The position numbers and the translations under genes are program-made. Shown here piece by piece: positions 36,150-50,009 of a stretch of DNA of 64,000 nucleotides. The notes under the pieces were generated by a model. It was not told the origin of the DNA. It ran no database searches and worked only from the letters and a program-made list of their open reading frames with translations. The stretch covers positions 17,555,501 through 17,619,500 of the forward strand of contig JAFFJZ010000006.1 in the NCBI GenBank assembly GCA_018340375.1, in the 5' to 3' direction. Origin of the DNA: Gonatopus flavifemur. Its lineage: Eukaryota; Arthropoda; Insecta; Hymenoptera; Dryinidae. Every line of letters starts with the position of its first letter. The first letter of the stretch is position 1.

Positions 36150-36359
36150 GAGGGTATATAACTGCCTTACGTCCGCCATCCTCATCCAACCTCAACCAAC
36201 GAAGATCTGGTGGAATTCGTAATATATCGACAATTTTATACCACCACTACACCTCGAGATCATCGATTTTGCGCATTGTACCAACTGGAAAACATAATGA
36301 AGTGTCGGACCCTGCGGGGCACCGCAATAGCGTCTCTTATATGCTATTTGAATTATTAA
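36150..36359 (+). promoter_or_regulatory. possible TATA promoter followed by a 20-codon frame
   Basis: GGTATATAACTGCC at 36153 is a good TATA box. It is followed by a C/A-rich leader and an ATG at 36297 with a 20-codon frame (MKCRTLRGTAIASLICYLNY). The frame has a mildly hydrophobic stretch but ends at once and has no donor. The leader could belong to a non-coding or spliced transcript. Weak evidence. Confidence 0.25.
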
Positions 36360-38127
36360 CTCTTACGGGCAAAAGAATTGCACCGTAGCGTCTCTCGCGT
36401 CATGAAGTGGTAGCTGCCGTGGTAGTCGGACCTTCTGATGAGTGTTTCCCACTACGTTCGTTGTACGCTCTCGCATTTGAATCGCGGTGTTTGACACAGA
36501 GGTGTCGCTACAACTGTCGTTGAATTTAATTAGGAATTCAGAATCTGAAGAAATTCTGAATTTTCGCTGTCGAATTTGTCAAGCAACATATTGATTTTGT
36601 ATAAAAAAATTAAAAATCCCTTGGATTTTCAAATTTTACAGTCGATAATTTTTTCAACTTCGTCCTTGTTTTATTTTCCCACATACATTGTTGTCGTATT
36701 TTTAATATTCCACATTCATTCATCAACCTGCATTGTAGAAGTTATAATCCCCCTCTCGTGAAGAGAAGCTCAAACATTTTTACTGTTTTTGTTTTGTTTC
36801 CAAAGGATTAATGTTTTCAGCGGGAAGGAATTTTATCGCAAAAATATTAACACACTGATGAACATCGAAATAAATTCAACTGAAAGTAACAGTGCATCAA
36901 ATACATGGAGAAAATATTTTTCACATGAGAAAATAAATGCCGAAACTATTCATTCGCGAATAACGTGTTCTTAGAATTCTCCTGTCATCGATAGGTTAGA
37001 TAAATGGTGAATGGAACGTTTTCATCGTCGAGGAAAATAGTAAGATGGTCACGTTGATATATTCCTGAGGAAAGTGGACTGTAAATAACTCTCTTCCAGG
37101 ATTCTAGGTCGTATCGATACTGGCCATAAAACTCTTCTTTCTACAGGGATTATGGTACCCTTCGACGTAGAACCAAAATTCACGTGGCTCGCTTCGTAAA
37201 ATGAACAAGGGGATTTTGCTTCGTACAAGGTTTTCTCCTCTTGACGTGAGAATCGAGACGAGAAAACAAATGTTGAGATTCCTCATCAAAACAATGACAA
37301 AGAATTCTGATGAATAATCTCAATTCATCAATCGCGATGATGAACTTCATTTTTTCTCATTTATCAGAAAATTTGTTTATTTGATTTTATAAAAAAACTT
37401 TCCCACTTCAATAAAATCGAGCAGTTAGTCTTGATATCCGAGCGAAGTGAAAACTTTTTCCTCCTGCAATTTACATGTGAATTAATATTTAGATCAATTA
37501 TTTCAGAGTTCTTTGAACAAGCTATACCAGAATCATCCGACTGAAGCTTAGGTCGGCATTATAATCATCTAGACTTTTTCTAAGTTCAAAAAGAATGAGG
37601 TGAAAATATATATCCGAGGACTTCATCCATGCGAATTGGATTGAATAGAAAACCGTTTCGAAATACACTTGATTCCTATTCAACGAGTCTCCATCTTCTG
37701 TCTTATTTGTTTTGCCAAGAGAAAGAGATTTGAATTGTATGAACTTCAAGGATTTCTGAAGTGTCAACGCCAACGCTGTAGATTTATAACTTTGTGTTCA
37801 GTCATTTATAAATTGCATATATATTTTCACGCCTTGACATTTATTCCTCCCTTTCGAGAACTCTTTCCTCTTCGTTCCACGTAACGAGTATTTTCTTTCC
37901 CATTTGAATAAAATTTCATCGATTCAGAGTTTTGTTGACGAGAGAAAAAGGTGATGAGAGAAATAAGAAGAGTGGATTGTATTTTTATAAATTCTCATTT
38001 CCGTACTTTATCGTAAAATTTCGATAACTCGGTTTCAAAAATCAAAACGCTTTTTATCATTATTATCATTATTATCATTATTCCACCCGATACATATTCT
38101 TGATATTCCAATGAGAAACATGCTCTC
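36360..38127. other. intergenic, simple repeat only
   Basis: Several short open frames on both strands, none with motif or splice support. A TATCATTAT microsatellite occurs at about 38056-38083. Confidence 0.4.
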
Positions 38128-39894
38128 CCGTGGAAAAAGCTTGTTCAAGCCTGATCATGGACGTTTTTTGACAAAATTATTCATACTCAACACTGACTTC
38201 ACGTGGTTGGGCCTGACTACGCTTGGTCGTTCATTTTTTAGCTTAATCATAAAACAATGCTACAGAAAATAACCTAGTGTAGGTTGTTGGTCTGGTCGAA
38301 TACAACACAAAACCATGTTTGAGAAATTTTTTACACCCTCAAATTTCCGAGTTATGTTCAAAAAACTAATTTTTGGGGATTTTGTACATTTGAAAATTTC
38401 TAACTCGGCCATTTTTGGACCAATGCCAAAATTCCAAACGGGTTCTGAAAGGGAATGTTGGTACTTCCGAGACATATATATGGTTTCGTTTATTAAATAG
38501 AATTGAGTGAGAATTTTTCCTCAAGAATTTTAAATTTCCACCTGTTTTTTTCATTTTTTCTATTTCAAAAGCATTTTTTTGCGACTATACTTCAAGAATC
38601 AATGGTTTGTCATATATGGTATGGAAGTGGGTTCAATTCTGTGTGAATCAAGTCGGTGTTCATTGAAATCGATCAAGAATTGTCGGAGTTATACAATTTT
38701 TTCCAAAAAAGGAAATTTCGGTCTCATACGAAAATTGATGTAGAGTTCAATTAATAATATTCTATGCATCATATGACGTATTATCGAACATGATGTTGAC
38801 TTGTTCTATCATTACGCTGAGAAAAGAATATAGGTCAAATAAGTAGAACTCAGGCTAATATAATTATATTATTATAATAATAATTAATATAATTATATTT
38901 TCGTATGAGACCGAAATTTCCTTTTTTGGGAAAAATTGTATAACTTCGACAATTCTTGATCGATTTCAATGAACAACGACTTTTTTCACACAAGATTGAA
39001 CCCACTTCGATACCATATATAATAAACCATTGATTCTTGAAGTATAGTCACGAAAAAATGCTTTTGAAATAGAATAAATGAAAAAAACAGGTGAAAATTT
39101 AAAATTCTTGAGGAAAAATTTCCACTAAATTCTATTGATTACTCAAAATCATATATATGTCTCGAAGGTGCCAACATTCCCTTTAAGAACCCGTTTGGAA
39201 TTTTGAAATTGGTCAAAAAATGGCCGAGTTAGAAATTTTCAAATGTACAAAATCCCCAAAAATCAGTTTTTTGACCATAATTTGAAAATTTGAGGGTGTA
39301 AAAAATTTCTCAAACATGTTTTTGTGTTGCATTTGACCAGACGAACAACCTACACTAGGTCATTCGAAAAGTGCCTGACCAGTGTAGCACCGTGTAACTA
39401 GAAGGGCCTCAATTTTGTACCCACGTTGGAATCCGTGTTCAAGCTTGACCGTTTGCGATCATGCCAGACAACCCATGCTCGCCTGTGATCATGCAAAATC
39501 GTACCAGATGAGAAGTATTCATACAAGATCAGTCTGTGTTGATTTTTTTGATCACGAATGCACATGCTTTATGATGTTAAACCGGCCACAAACGTATTTG
39601 CGTACGTCTGATCACGCGTGATCATGCTTGCAAACTGGAAACTGCATAAGCGCAATAAGTAGAAATGATTGATAATAAACCACCTTTTCATAAAATGTTT
39701 ATAGCTCCATTCCTCACAGAAACCTTATTAATGCTGTATGAATTTTCCATGCATAACAGAGCATAATCAAGCTTGATTAGGTCGTAATTGTGCGTTATTA
39801 ATCTTGATCATGTGGGTACAAAATTGAGGCCTCATCACGCCTGATGAATAACGCTTGATCAGGCGTCATCAGAAGTGGAAGATTTTTTCACGGG
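38128..39894. mobile_element. CCCGTGG-ended repeat, TGATCA-rich, split by a hairpin element
   Basis: Ends CCCGTGGAAAAAG and TTTTTTCACGGG form short inverted repeats, with CT on both outer sides. The body is full of GCCTGATCA/TGATCACGC motifs. The related, unsplit copy at 55607-56848 reads straight through where this one is interrupted at 38252-39395, which proves nesting. No transposase frame. Confidence 0.6.
38252..39395. mobile_element. long hairpin transposable element, about 480 bp arms
   Basis: Left arm (about 38259-38737) and right arm (about 38897-39388) are inverted copies, from TGCTACA and AACCTAGTGTAGG at the outside to TTTCGGTCTCATACGAAAA at the inside. The spacer is about 160 bases of AT-rich sequence. 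It inserted at a TA or TAA in the surrounding repeat; the empty site is seen near 56338. A transcript would fold into a long double-stranded RNA. Confidence 0.75.
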
Positions 39895-42800
39895 CTGTGA
39901 ATTCTACCGGTGCTGTTTCGGATGAGGAGAACAATAAACGTTTTCACATATTTCATATAAGCACCAGTGTGAGATTATTCGTCATCTCACTTGAAGATTT
40001 ATAAGTGAATGAATTTTTTTCTGAATTCAGATTCAACGAGTTACGATTCTCCATGTTTTCGAACGAAACCTAACGGAGCTCGTAATTACGCAAGAACAGG
40101 CCGTCGCAGTAGACTAGACAAGATACAATTGAATTTATGTAGTTGCGCCGAGCTGGAACAAAGTCAACCTGGCTGCCGTGTACGCGAATTGAATGTCGTT
40201 TCTGTCGTGTTCTACAAGAAAATACAGCATCCCTGGTACCAACCAATTTAATAAGCGAGATCATGCCTCTCTCTTTCTCTCCCCTGCATTCGAACCGCAC
40301 ACCATTCGCTTGAGAGTTCGAGCAAACAATAGATATAGTGATACCGAACGAATGATTTACTAATTTAGTGGTCAGTTGTAAATTGGATTGTCACTGTGGG
40401 GAAGATTGATCGTAGACGCGACGAAATGGTGGAGTTGAAACAATCAACGTGAGGAATAAAGTGAATAGAAAATTCATTAATGCATCACATGATCATTATC
40501 ATCAAAGGAGATTGAATTTAGAGAACAAATAAAACTTTGTAACAAAAGATTCCACCCGTTGTTAGTTCTCAATGTTCGATGTAACGTATTGGGAATGCCG
40601 ATAACGTTACTAATATTCGATGCACGTAGCGCGAGAGAGGCGAAAGAATGGAATTTGTCACAGTGAAAAGTGCTGTCGTTGAATTAAAGGGGCTGCGCCG
40701 TACGTAAACGTTGCTGGTTCGACTTGAAAAAGAAAAATCGAGCAACATGTGTTCTAATGTCACGATAATGCCTCCTGCGTTCTGAATGTAGCTAATGACA
40801 GCGCAGTAACAATAAAAGTAATTGTTTCCGTTTCTCCATCGAGGAGGAAAAAAAAAGATAAAAGAAACAAGGTGTCTCGTTAAATTGCGAGCAGATGAAT
40901 TGATGGAACTGTCGATGATGGCCTAGAATTCCAAACGTTTTTCTTCTTTCCGTCGGAACGAGTGACTGAACTCTGAAATTTGTTTCATTCATTTGTGTAC
41001 ACTTGTGACTTATGGTCAAGAAGCAATCAGACACTTGATTTAACGTTAGGTCAATGATGTTTTAGTTCATCGAAATAGTTACTGGAAAAGTGGATTCGTG
41101 GTACAGCAAGTTGTGCCTCAGTCGAGATAAGCACCCATTGACCCATACCAAGGCCTCTCATCCACGATCACTTACGAAGTTCTGGAGAACCATCCAATGT
41201 TCATCCTGTAATTCAAACACTCGGTCCACTGATAAGACCATGATTTACTTTCTTAAGAACCACTTGCAGCGCTATTGTTCAGCTGTTCTCGAGAAGCTTG
41301 GAAAATTTCTCTGACGTTCAAGTTTTTTTCATGCATATATTTTACTTAGAATTATTCGAGGAAGCGTGTACCTGTTTAATTTATATTTTCAAACTTCCAA
41401 CGGTTTTGAATGCATTTGAACAAGTGTGAATGCTTATTTATCTACCGTTACAAAATTCTGTATCCAATTTGATCAATCTATCGAAATGAATAGATTTTTT
41501 TGAACTATGTTCGGTAGATAGACCCACACCACAAAGCGGATCTCTGTTTATACTCATGCGAGTTTACTCTTGCTTGCTGGTGCGCGGTAGCGACGCGGAA
41601 CACCTGGTGTCTATCAGTAGAACTACTCGTTCAGGGCAGACATGCTCGGCGAGGCATTATCCCTACTGTCGAGGGCCGGTTGCACTCTTCACCTTTTTTT
41701 ACTAAGCGTTGCGACTCGCTTTTACTGAGTGGAGATTATTTTAGTAGTTTGATCAGAAGGCAGTACTGTCTTTTTGCGTATCTGGGTATTGATTGAATAC
41801 CGAATTCACCCCGTCTATCCACGCGAAAGAAATATCGTCTGAAAATTGAACGCCCCATTAGGAACAAACTTTTTGCTGAAATCTGGCATATACAATCTCG
41901 CCGGAACTGTGCCATCTGTCAACTCTGATAATTCTCACACGAGAATCGAAGATCCGGAGAATATGAAAAATCTGTATAATCTATATTGAATCGATATCGA
42001 AGTTTTACAAGGAGGAAAAAAAAAGGAAAAAGAAATATCTTGGAAAGAAGAATTTGTTTTTCTTTCTCCAGCGCTCTTATCAATCTAACGAGGAGGAAAT
42101 GTTCATTTTTCTACGATCGTTATCCGTGATCCGTGAAATGTCAAAGAAGTTACTTTAATTGGATTATTAATCCAATTATATCTGGTAATCGTATGATATA
42201 CGTCGGACGAGAATTTTTCACGAACATTGAGACCTCTTCAATTTTCATCAGAAACTTTTATCTGATCGGTAGATGGATAATGAAGATCATATTATGAGTA
42301 TCCTCGAAGTTACGACTTTCATGCACGCCGTGAGTTTCTAGCGAGTAGATCTCCATTAATTTGAATGCAGAAGAGTAACCCCTCTACAACTGTCAAATGT
42401 GATGAACTTGATATTCGATTCAAACGAGGGATCCGTCATGTTGAAAATACACTACGTCCAGCCTTGATTTGAAAAATCAATTAAAATGTAGATCCTCTCT
42501 TCCCAATTTCCTCGTTGATTGATATATGAATAATTAGAAGAATATTAAACGACTCTCATTCATGAGCAAGTACGAAATGAATTCAAAGGAATTCAAATAT
42601 CCAAAACTAGCCTTCCGTTTGATTGCACGAATACGAAATTTATTTGCACGAACTTTCCATGAACGAGAGATGGATGATGATTGAGATTCTTCAATTTCAC
42701 CCTGAAAGCTAGATCAATCGACCGACGAGGAGCATTCATGTTCGCGTATATATGATAATTTCATTCATAGTTTACAGCTCATTATCTCGATTTTTCTCGT

Positions 42801-44277
42801 TGTTCAAATCAAATCACATATCTCCAAGGATTTTCCAATTTGATGTGACGATAGGTTTGTTGGATCGTTAAAATGTATCAACGACCATTGAATCGAGTTA
42901 GAGGGATTATGCTCGGTAATGGTACGATTGGCTAAACCTGCTAGCACAGCTACGGTAGTCAGCAGCTCAGGCTAACTAGAACAAGCGTTCCCGAGTGCCC
43001 CTTGACCCGTTCGATCCACTTTCTCATTCTACGACCGTCCCGGAGAGCTCATCCTACCTTGAATGTTCCCTCGTTGGCTCTGTTTCTTTTTTGTGGACTT
43101 TTCGACTGTTTTACGTCGTCATTTTGACCGGAGAGGAAAAGGGAAGGATGAAAAAGAGGAAAAGAGAGAGGGAAAAATTACCTCCTAAACGTTAACCACC
43201 CAGAATAGCGTACTTAATTTGAATACGGAAAAGATATGAAATCTTTTCAAGATTCCAAGGGATAAATTCGCAATTAATTGAACGAATCGAACGAATATGT
43301 GTGTGTGTGTGTGTGTGTGTGGAATATATAAAATCTCGAATTACGTGGATGGGCTTTGAGTGAACTTGATGAAGTGAAGAGTTTGTTGTGAACTCGATGA
43401 TTTGAAAAATTCAAAGCACCTCTTTGAATTTTTTTTTCTCTCTCTCTTTTTTTTATATTACAATTTTTATTACGAATTCCTCTCGAATTATATGATGAAT
43501 TATATTTGTTTTCATCTTAGGACATTTCTTATGCGGAGCGCGAAAGAGGTTCTCATCTAGAATTCTCAGAATAACAGCATTTTATTTATCTCTCGCCAGC
43601 CGATTCATCAATATTCTTATCTGCAAAATGCATTTCCTTCTCTCGCATCTCTGTTCTTTTCAACATCATATTCTTTCTGGGGAAGTTCAAACAATTTCAC
43701 CAGTTCGTCGTTGGAGAATGAACTTGAAATTAATCAATCAGGATCAATCGTCGTCCTTTTCTTGTACGATTGCCAAGTCACGGAATAACGCGTTTGATAA
43801 ATCGTACCTTCCATTACCGGACGAAAATCTTATACAAATCTAGATTGGCTTTTGTTTGTCACGTGAATACAATACTGAAGTCTTGGCTGGCTAAAACTCT
43901 GATAAATCATAGAATCTTTCCATTTCCTGGTGGACCGAGGGAATTCAATTTTTCAACGTCTCTCCGGACCCGCATCGAAGAATATGAAAAGTTAATAAGC
44001 TCTTTTCTTCTCGCAAGTCCGAATGGTAAAAAAATGAATGAGTAGTTGAGTAGAAAATCAATCCATTTTTGCGATACCTAGAAGTTAATCAATTAAATAC
44101 CTACGTTGATGAGTGATGGATTGAGATATTCGCAAATGCGAATGGACTGAATCATTTAACAAGAACTATTGTCATTCGGAGTAATCCATGAATTATTTTC
44201 TATTTGATTTATCGAAGAATACAATATGATATTTGAAATTTAGTTCACGCTTCAACTAAATCTATATTCAAACCATA
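39895..44277. other. long intergenic or intronic stretch, no gene supported
   Basis: A CpG-rich patch at about 41560-41690 (with TATCAGTAG and GTTCAGG) could be a promoter, but no coding exon follows. A (GT)n microsatellite lies at 43300-43320. Frames at 43628-44045 overlap each other and lack splice context. Confidence 0.4.
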
Positions 44278-45338
44278 CACTGACAAAAAAACGATCTGGT
44301 TGAAACATTCGTGGGTGTGATAAGTTGAAATCTGGTTCGATCCACCAGAAAATGTGATTGTGGCGGCCGGAAAAAGCAGTGGAAGCCAAAATTAATATAC
44401 CAAGACAAAAATTTGGTTTTCCTAACCTGAAAAATGTAGTCAATTTTGGCATCAACCACTCTTTCTAGAAAAAAAACCCAAGCTTGTCCCAGGATTGGCA
44501 CGTGTATCAGGAACAAACCTCCGTTGAAAATAATTGGACCCATGATGATTGGTTCCATGATTGTCCCGCTGTTTCCAATGGATAGTTAGTTATGGGACAT
44601 TTGTTCGTATCTTTGGAATGACCAAAAACTGCACTTGGTACAAGCTTGGCACAAGCGTGAAAATCAAGCGTTCGTTAAGATGATTATTTAAGCCGATGTT
44701 GTCCACATAAGTGGCACAGTGTTTTCAATTAGCGACCGAATTCCGAGTTCACAATGGATAAAAACTTGTGCATAACTATCGGGCCAAGACCAGTCCAATC
44801 TCCTCCCCATGATTGGCCCCACACTCCAGTTCCACACACTAAGATAGATATATTTGATCTGAATAAGAATAAAACTTGACTCAATGGTAATAGGCTACTT
44901 TTAAATGTGATCATACACGGAAATCAACTGATCTTGAAGAACTCTCTACAGGATTTCAAGATGTCTTTCTCATGCAGGAATTAACAGGACTGGGAAAAAC
45001 TGAAGCTCGTCCCAGTCTTGCGACATTTAATCTATCGTTTTAAGATGATTCATGTATGGTATTCCAGGGGAGAACTTTGAGCTGAAATATGGATCAAATT
45101 ACTCTTCTCATCGATATCTGTGATGAAAGAAGCATTGATTGATACTTGGCGAATCATTTGGACTATGCTGGAACGAACAATTTGTCCAAGCTTGTTCTGA
45201 TCTTATCATCCCCAAACCTGGGTCTAGTTTATTGAATTGTTCAAGACCAGTCTCGACAAGTCCATGTTTGGACCATTGTTCCATACAAACATGGGTATTT
45301 TCTGACGAATAGCACCAAATTTCAAGTTACTGTCAGTG
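44278..45338. mobile_element. CACTGACA-ended MITE flanked by TA
   Basis: Ends CACTGACAAAAAAACG and ACTGTCAGTG, with TA directly outside both, give a Tc1/mariner-like non-autonomous element of about 1.06 kb. The interior repeats AAGCTTG, GTCCCAG and CCAATC motifs. Minus-strand frames across it are not genes. Confidence 0.6.
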
Positions 45339-48300
45339 TATCAAATATATTTCTCAACAAATTCATCCTTTGATGCATAATAATCAATATAAAAAACAGA
45401 ATGCGATTTCATAGGATTGCAGATGATGTAAATAAGTTTTGAGAATTATCGATATCGGTAGTTTCTTTATAAGAGTTCTTAGGATTGTAAACTATTTATC
45501 AAACATCGTCTCAAGCATCAATGATACATCTGGTCATTAAGATCAAAGTGATATTGCGGAGAGGGTTCGACGGTAACGTTGGAACGTACACCGGAATACA
45601 TCGAAGTAATCATTCATTAAAACTCGCCCCAAATGATATTAGATTTTCATGGAAAGCTGGAAACTAGCAACCTTCATCAAGGAACAATATTTCCCTCCAG
45701 CAAAGTCAGAGACTCTTGGCAGTGCAATTACGAGTGATCATCAGGAAACCCAGTTTAATTAATTTATCATCTACCTTGCGACATTCAAGCATGTTCTAAT
45801 CAGTAAACGTGTACGGTGTCCTTGTCGGCACAATATTACCGGTAGACGTTGAGGTTCACCACATTCCCCGATGATAAATATTTCATTTGTTTTCGTCGAG
45901 TGACTAACTAACGATTTGTGTTCTCACGTCACTCACGACAAGTTAAATACCAAACTTTGGTATTCACAAAAGCATTGTTGTGATTTTAATCACCACAGGA
46001 ATTCTTCGCCTTTTGTTTTTTCATTCATTATACACAACAGGGAACGTAGATGAATTTATTCGAAATGGATGTGAAGGCAAATCGGTGTCCTCTGACTCGT
46101 CAGTCACCGCGAATCACCGTGTAAGAACAATTTCATTCATCTCGCAACAAAGTTATGAGTGGAAAAGGATGCTGACTATTCTCAGTGAAATGACGAAATT
46201 TTGTTGAACATTCATTTCCTAGAACTATACGTATCTACTCTGAAGTTTCAAGAGCCATTCATTTAAATTGCGCCTTTAAACGTGTTTTTCAGCTTTTTAA
46301 AGCTGACGGCACTTCGGCGTGTTTCCCCTTTATTCTGTTGCGTTTTTTTCTCTCAAGAACGGCCACTCTGGCACCATCTGTTCCTACCTACCCCACCGAC
46401 CTACTAACTTTTTTTTCCTCCCTCAAACACGGAAATTGTTACATACGCGAACTCTTCAAATTATTTCATTTCGTCGAACCTTTTGCCCTCTGTTTTTCAG
46501 TTCCGTGATTCGTCATTATCGAAAGGGTGAGTGATCATTTTTCCATTCTTCTGAGTCCGTGAAAAATGAACGCGTCCATATCATTACCATTGTCATGATT
46601 TATCATAAATGTTTTTCTTGATATGCATTCATGCGTTTAAAATAGATCCATCTTCGGATAAAATGGAGGTGTTCAAACCACGAAATATTTTTGATTATCC
46701 ATTTTCATCGGAACCCGTAAAGCGTGGTTACTGGTTCAAACACATATCTTCTCTATATATATAATCGATTTACGGTACAGCGCTTTGATTCTGCTACACT
46801 TTATAATGATCCGATTCAACGTGGTTGGTACCCCAAGGGAGAATCGCAATCATACGGAAACCGAACTTATTGTGAAAGCGAATACCCGAACCATCTTTGT
46901 AGATATTGAAACCCTGAACATTGCATTCCGTTCTAACAGGGATAGGGAAAGATAGCAGTAGATTCATAGATAATCCTCCGTCATGGACAATTTGTAATAC
47001 GACGAATGATCATGCTTTGTCTCATATCTGATAACGTTATGATTATTGAATATCTCCTTCACAATACTATTCGGAAGAGGTATAATAGAAGTGATAATTA
47101 TAGGTGATCATGACGATGACGATGATAATAATAATAATCATACAGAGGTTTACCCTACTTCCAACAATTCACTGGGTATATCGATTTCTTGTTATATACA
47201 CCTTTATCATCATCCTACAAAACTAACATACCGAAGTAACTCGTACGCTTAATGACCTATTTAATGAGAATGCACTGCTGCATTCATCGATACTTCCCTA
47301 CACGGAGGGAATCGTGCTTGCTCGTTTTATTCATCGCGTTTTTCGCCTTCACGCCCACGGTATAGTGTTCAAGTTCATTTTGAAAAAAGAAAAAGAAAAA
47401 GAAAATTCCTCATCGCGTCATTACAGAAACTGTCGGATCAAATAGTTTAAAGAATAGTCCATAGTCTCGGACAAAAACGGAATTTAACAGACGTATAGAA
47501 ATAGAAGATCGGACGTAATGAGAAGCTCTCGACGAAAACCCACAAACACACCGTTCCCAAGGAATTGGCAAATTGCTTCCTCACAGCATTAGGGCAGAGT
47601 TGAATTTCGTGTTAGTAGTTTTAGAACTAACAGCTTGGAATTCGACTCACGTTTTACCTCTTCCTCTGATCACGGCACGTTACAAATGTTAAATATCCGA
47701 CAGTCGTGCGTCCGATCTGGAATAATGAAATTGTTTATTAGAATTCGAAAAATTGTCGCTTTGTACGATCACAATATCTCGTTGAAGCCGAGACTATATA
47801 GAATCTGCACTCACCTTACTTAATCCACTTTCCTCACTATTGCACCTTACATGGCTTTGTATTGCACCTACAGCGTTGTACAAGACCGTAAGAGCGTAGA
47901 AACGTCCTTTGTCTTACCACCTGCTGTGCCTGTTGCTAACTTTCGACTCCGATCATTGTGTAGTTTCAGTATTTTCCTACGATATAACAGAATCGATATG
48001 CTTGAGAATGTAATTGTTAAGCACACCCTGTAATTGAATTATTATCCTCCCATGCGTTGCTCCAAAGTTCAAAGTTCGGAACTTGTTACATACTTGAAAT
48101 TTTTTAGATTCAACTTCCAAAGGTTTGCAAGATTCTATTATCAAATTATCTAAGAGGAATTGACGTATAGATTGTTCATTTGCTGTTATTTATTTAGAGC
48201 TATGTTGGGTTTAACGGTACCGTGCTTTTGCTTCGCTTTTTAGAGTTTGATTGTACTTTATTCCCACACGGTACTGTGGTACCGTGCTCAGCACTTTTCC

Positions 48301-49768
48301 AACCGGGGCGAGCTTGCAGGGCACTTTACGAGATACACAAGTACCACCCCTGAGCCTGCCACATTTTTATTCCTCCAGCTGCTGTCTCTAGCTTCGGCAT
48401 TCAGCCAGTGTTTCTTTTTCCCCTGCACATACATTCAGTTTCACAGTCAACACTGTACTGTCCTCTTATTCTCCCGGGACCAAGTGTTTGCTTCTCGTTA
48501 ACAAATATGTGATAATAATTAAAAAAGATTTCTCATAGCTTTTTCTACTCCTCTCTCTTTGAAATCTAATAATTTCCTGGACGTTCGTGTTTTGTTCCAT
48601 CGGAATCAATATCACCACTTGATTTTCTCCCAACACCAAAGTAACTCCGTAATAACATAATCCCATTATTCCGAGCGGATTAGTACGAGGTCCCGACGTC
48701 TTTACCAATATAGCACGGACCAATTCGGTGTACTTTCCACGTCACCTAATATATTTTATAGAAGATTAAATCGAGCTTTGTGTATTATCATTCTTTGAAT
48801 ATTGTTCTTATAACTCATCTCGTTATAACGTTTTGTAGCACATTTATTCTAGGATTTAAATCGGTGCCTGATCGATTAATTCACGTGATTGCATCGATTA
48901 ATTGTCATTTTCGTCAACAGTTTTGTATAAAGAACTTGCATACCCGAGCGGTATTCTCACGTAGTCTGGATTGCTACCCTTGTTGTGTATCCAGAGACAT
49001 TTGAGATAAATAACTCTCGCTGCTTTGCGGTGCATTCACGTACTCCCGATATTTGAAATTCCAAGCTCGTATTTCATAGCGTCCTCGCGTCGCATCGTGA
49101 AAAGAGCATCCTGCAACTTTTCGACCCAGTAAACACTTCATTTGCCCTTTCATCCATCGCTATCATGAATCACGGGAATCGACAGCCATCCAATATCGTG
49201 GTCAATATTTTCTAATAGCTTTATTTTCTCTCGAATCATATGAAATCTACTATGCCCCGATAAATTGTGAATGAGAATTCAAAAGTAGTAGTAGTAGTAG
49301 TAGTCTTCCGTTATGAGTCAGACGCACTCGCGCAGGTGAGACGATTACTCTCGGATGAGGATTGCAACAGTTGCAAGGCAGGGTAGTAGTTGCAAGTCCA
49401 AATCTGTCCAGAAACTCTCGCGAGCTACTTTTATATTCTCTATTAGAGTTTTCAACTCCTAAAGTGAGCTAATTAGTCTCTCATTTCTTTGCATTCGTTT
49501 CTCTCTTCGCGTCGTCTAATGAAGGTTCGTTTTTTGTTCTTTTTTTTTTCATTATCATTATCACATCACTGTATACAATTTTTCTCTGCAAAAAACACAT
49601 CATTGAAACAGCAGTTCGAATGTGCTTTTGAGACACTACATCGAATAAAATTCGACAAATATTTGTTCGGATCTTTCAAAGCTGGAAAACATATTCTCCT
49701 CTGGCGTATTGTCACGTTTAGTTCGTGCCGTTGGAAATGCCATATGCTCATATTCGAATTTCCCTTAC
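45339..49768. other. intergenic or intronic stretch, microsatellites
   Basis: No gene supported. Simple repeats are GATGAC/AATAAT near 47113-47138 and (AGT)n at about 49286-49303. At 46501-46526 a 26-base segment is bounded by a strong acceptor (CCCTCTGTTTTTCAG) and donor (GTGAGT) and might be a micro-exon. Paired GGTACCGTGC motifs lie near 48220 and 48280. Confidence 0.35.
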
Positions 49769-50009
49769 CTTGTGCGGGATTCGAAAATTCTGTAGATAAA
49801 AAGGCATATTGACGTAGTAGACTCCGGGTTTCCGAGTCATTTGCTCCAGCGCAATAGGGGTAAAGTAGTATTCCCTCAGGCAAGGGGTGAGGCACCTTTG
49901 GTTCCTCAACGATTTTCTTGATCTTCTGAATTCTTGAAATTCCTCGACTTTTCTGTGGATCTCGCCCCAGTCGGCTAGCCAAGCGTGGCAAATCGAATTG
50001 TCCGAACAT
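49769..50009 (-). CDS. candidate first coding exon, unknown protein
   Basis: On the minus strand, ATG at 50009 opens a frame of 80 codons plus one base. It ends at CACAAG|GTAAGG, an excellent donor, at 49769. The predicted piece starts MFGQFDLPRLASRLGRDPQK, continues with a basic stretch (IQKIKKIVEE), PHPLPEGILLYPYCAGAND and a Leu/Arg-rich helix-like end (TRSLLRQYAFL). It is richer in G+C than its surroundings and reads like real protein, but I do not recognise it. No downstream exon is identifiable to the left, so the gene is unproven. Confidence 0.35.

Noticed and set aside
43628..44045. Two overlapping frames of 71 and 91 codons
   Set aside because: Different frames with no acceptor or donor linking them; no motif.
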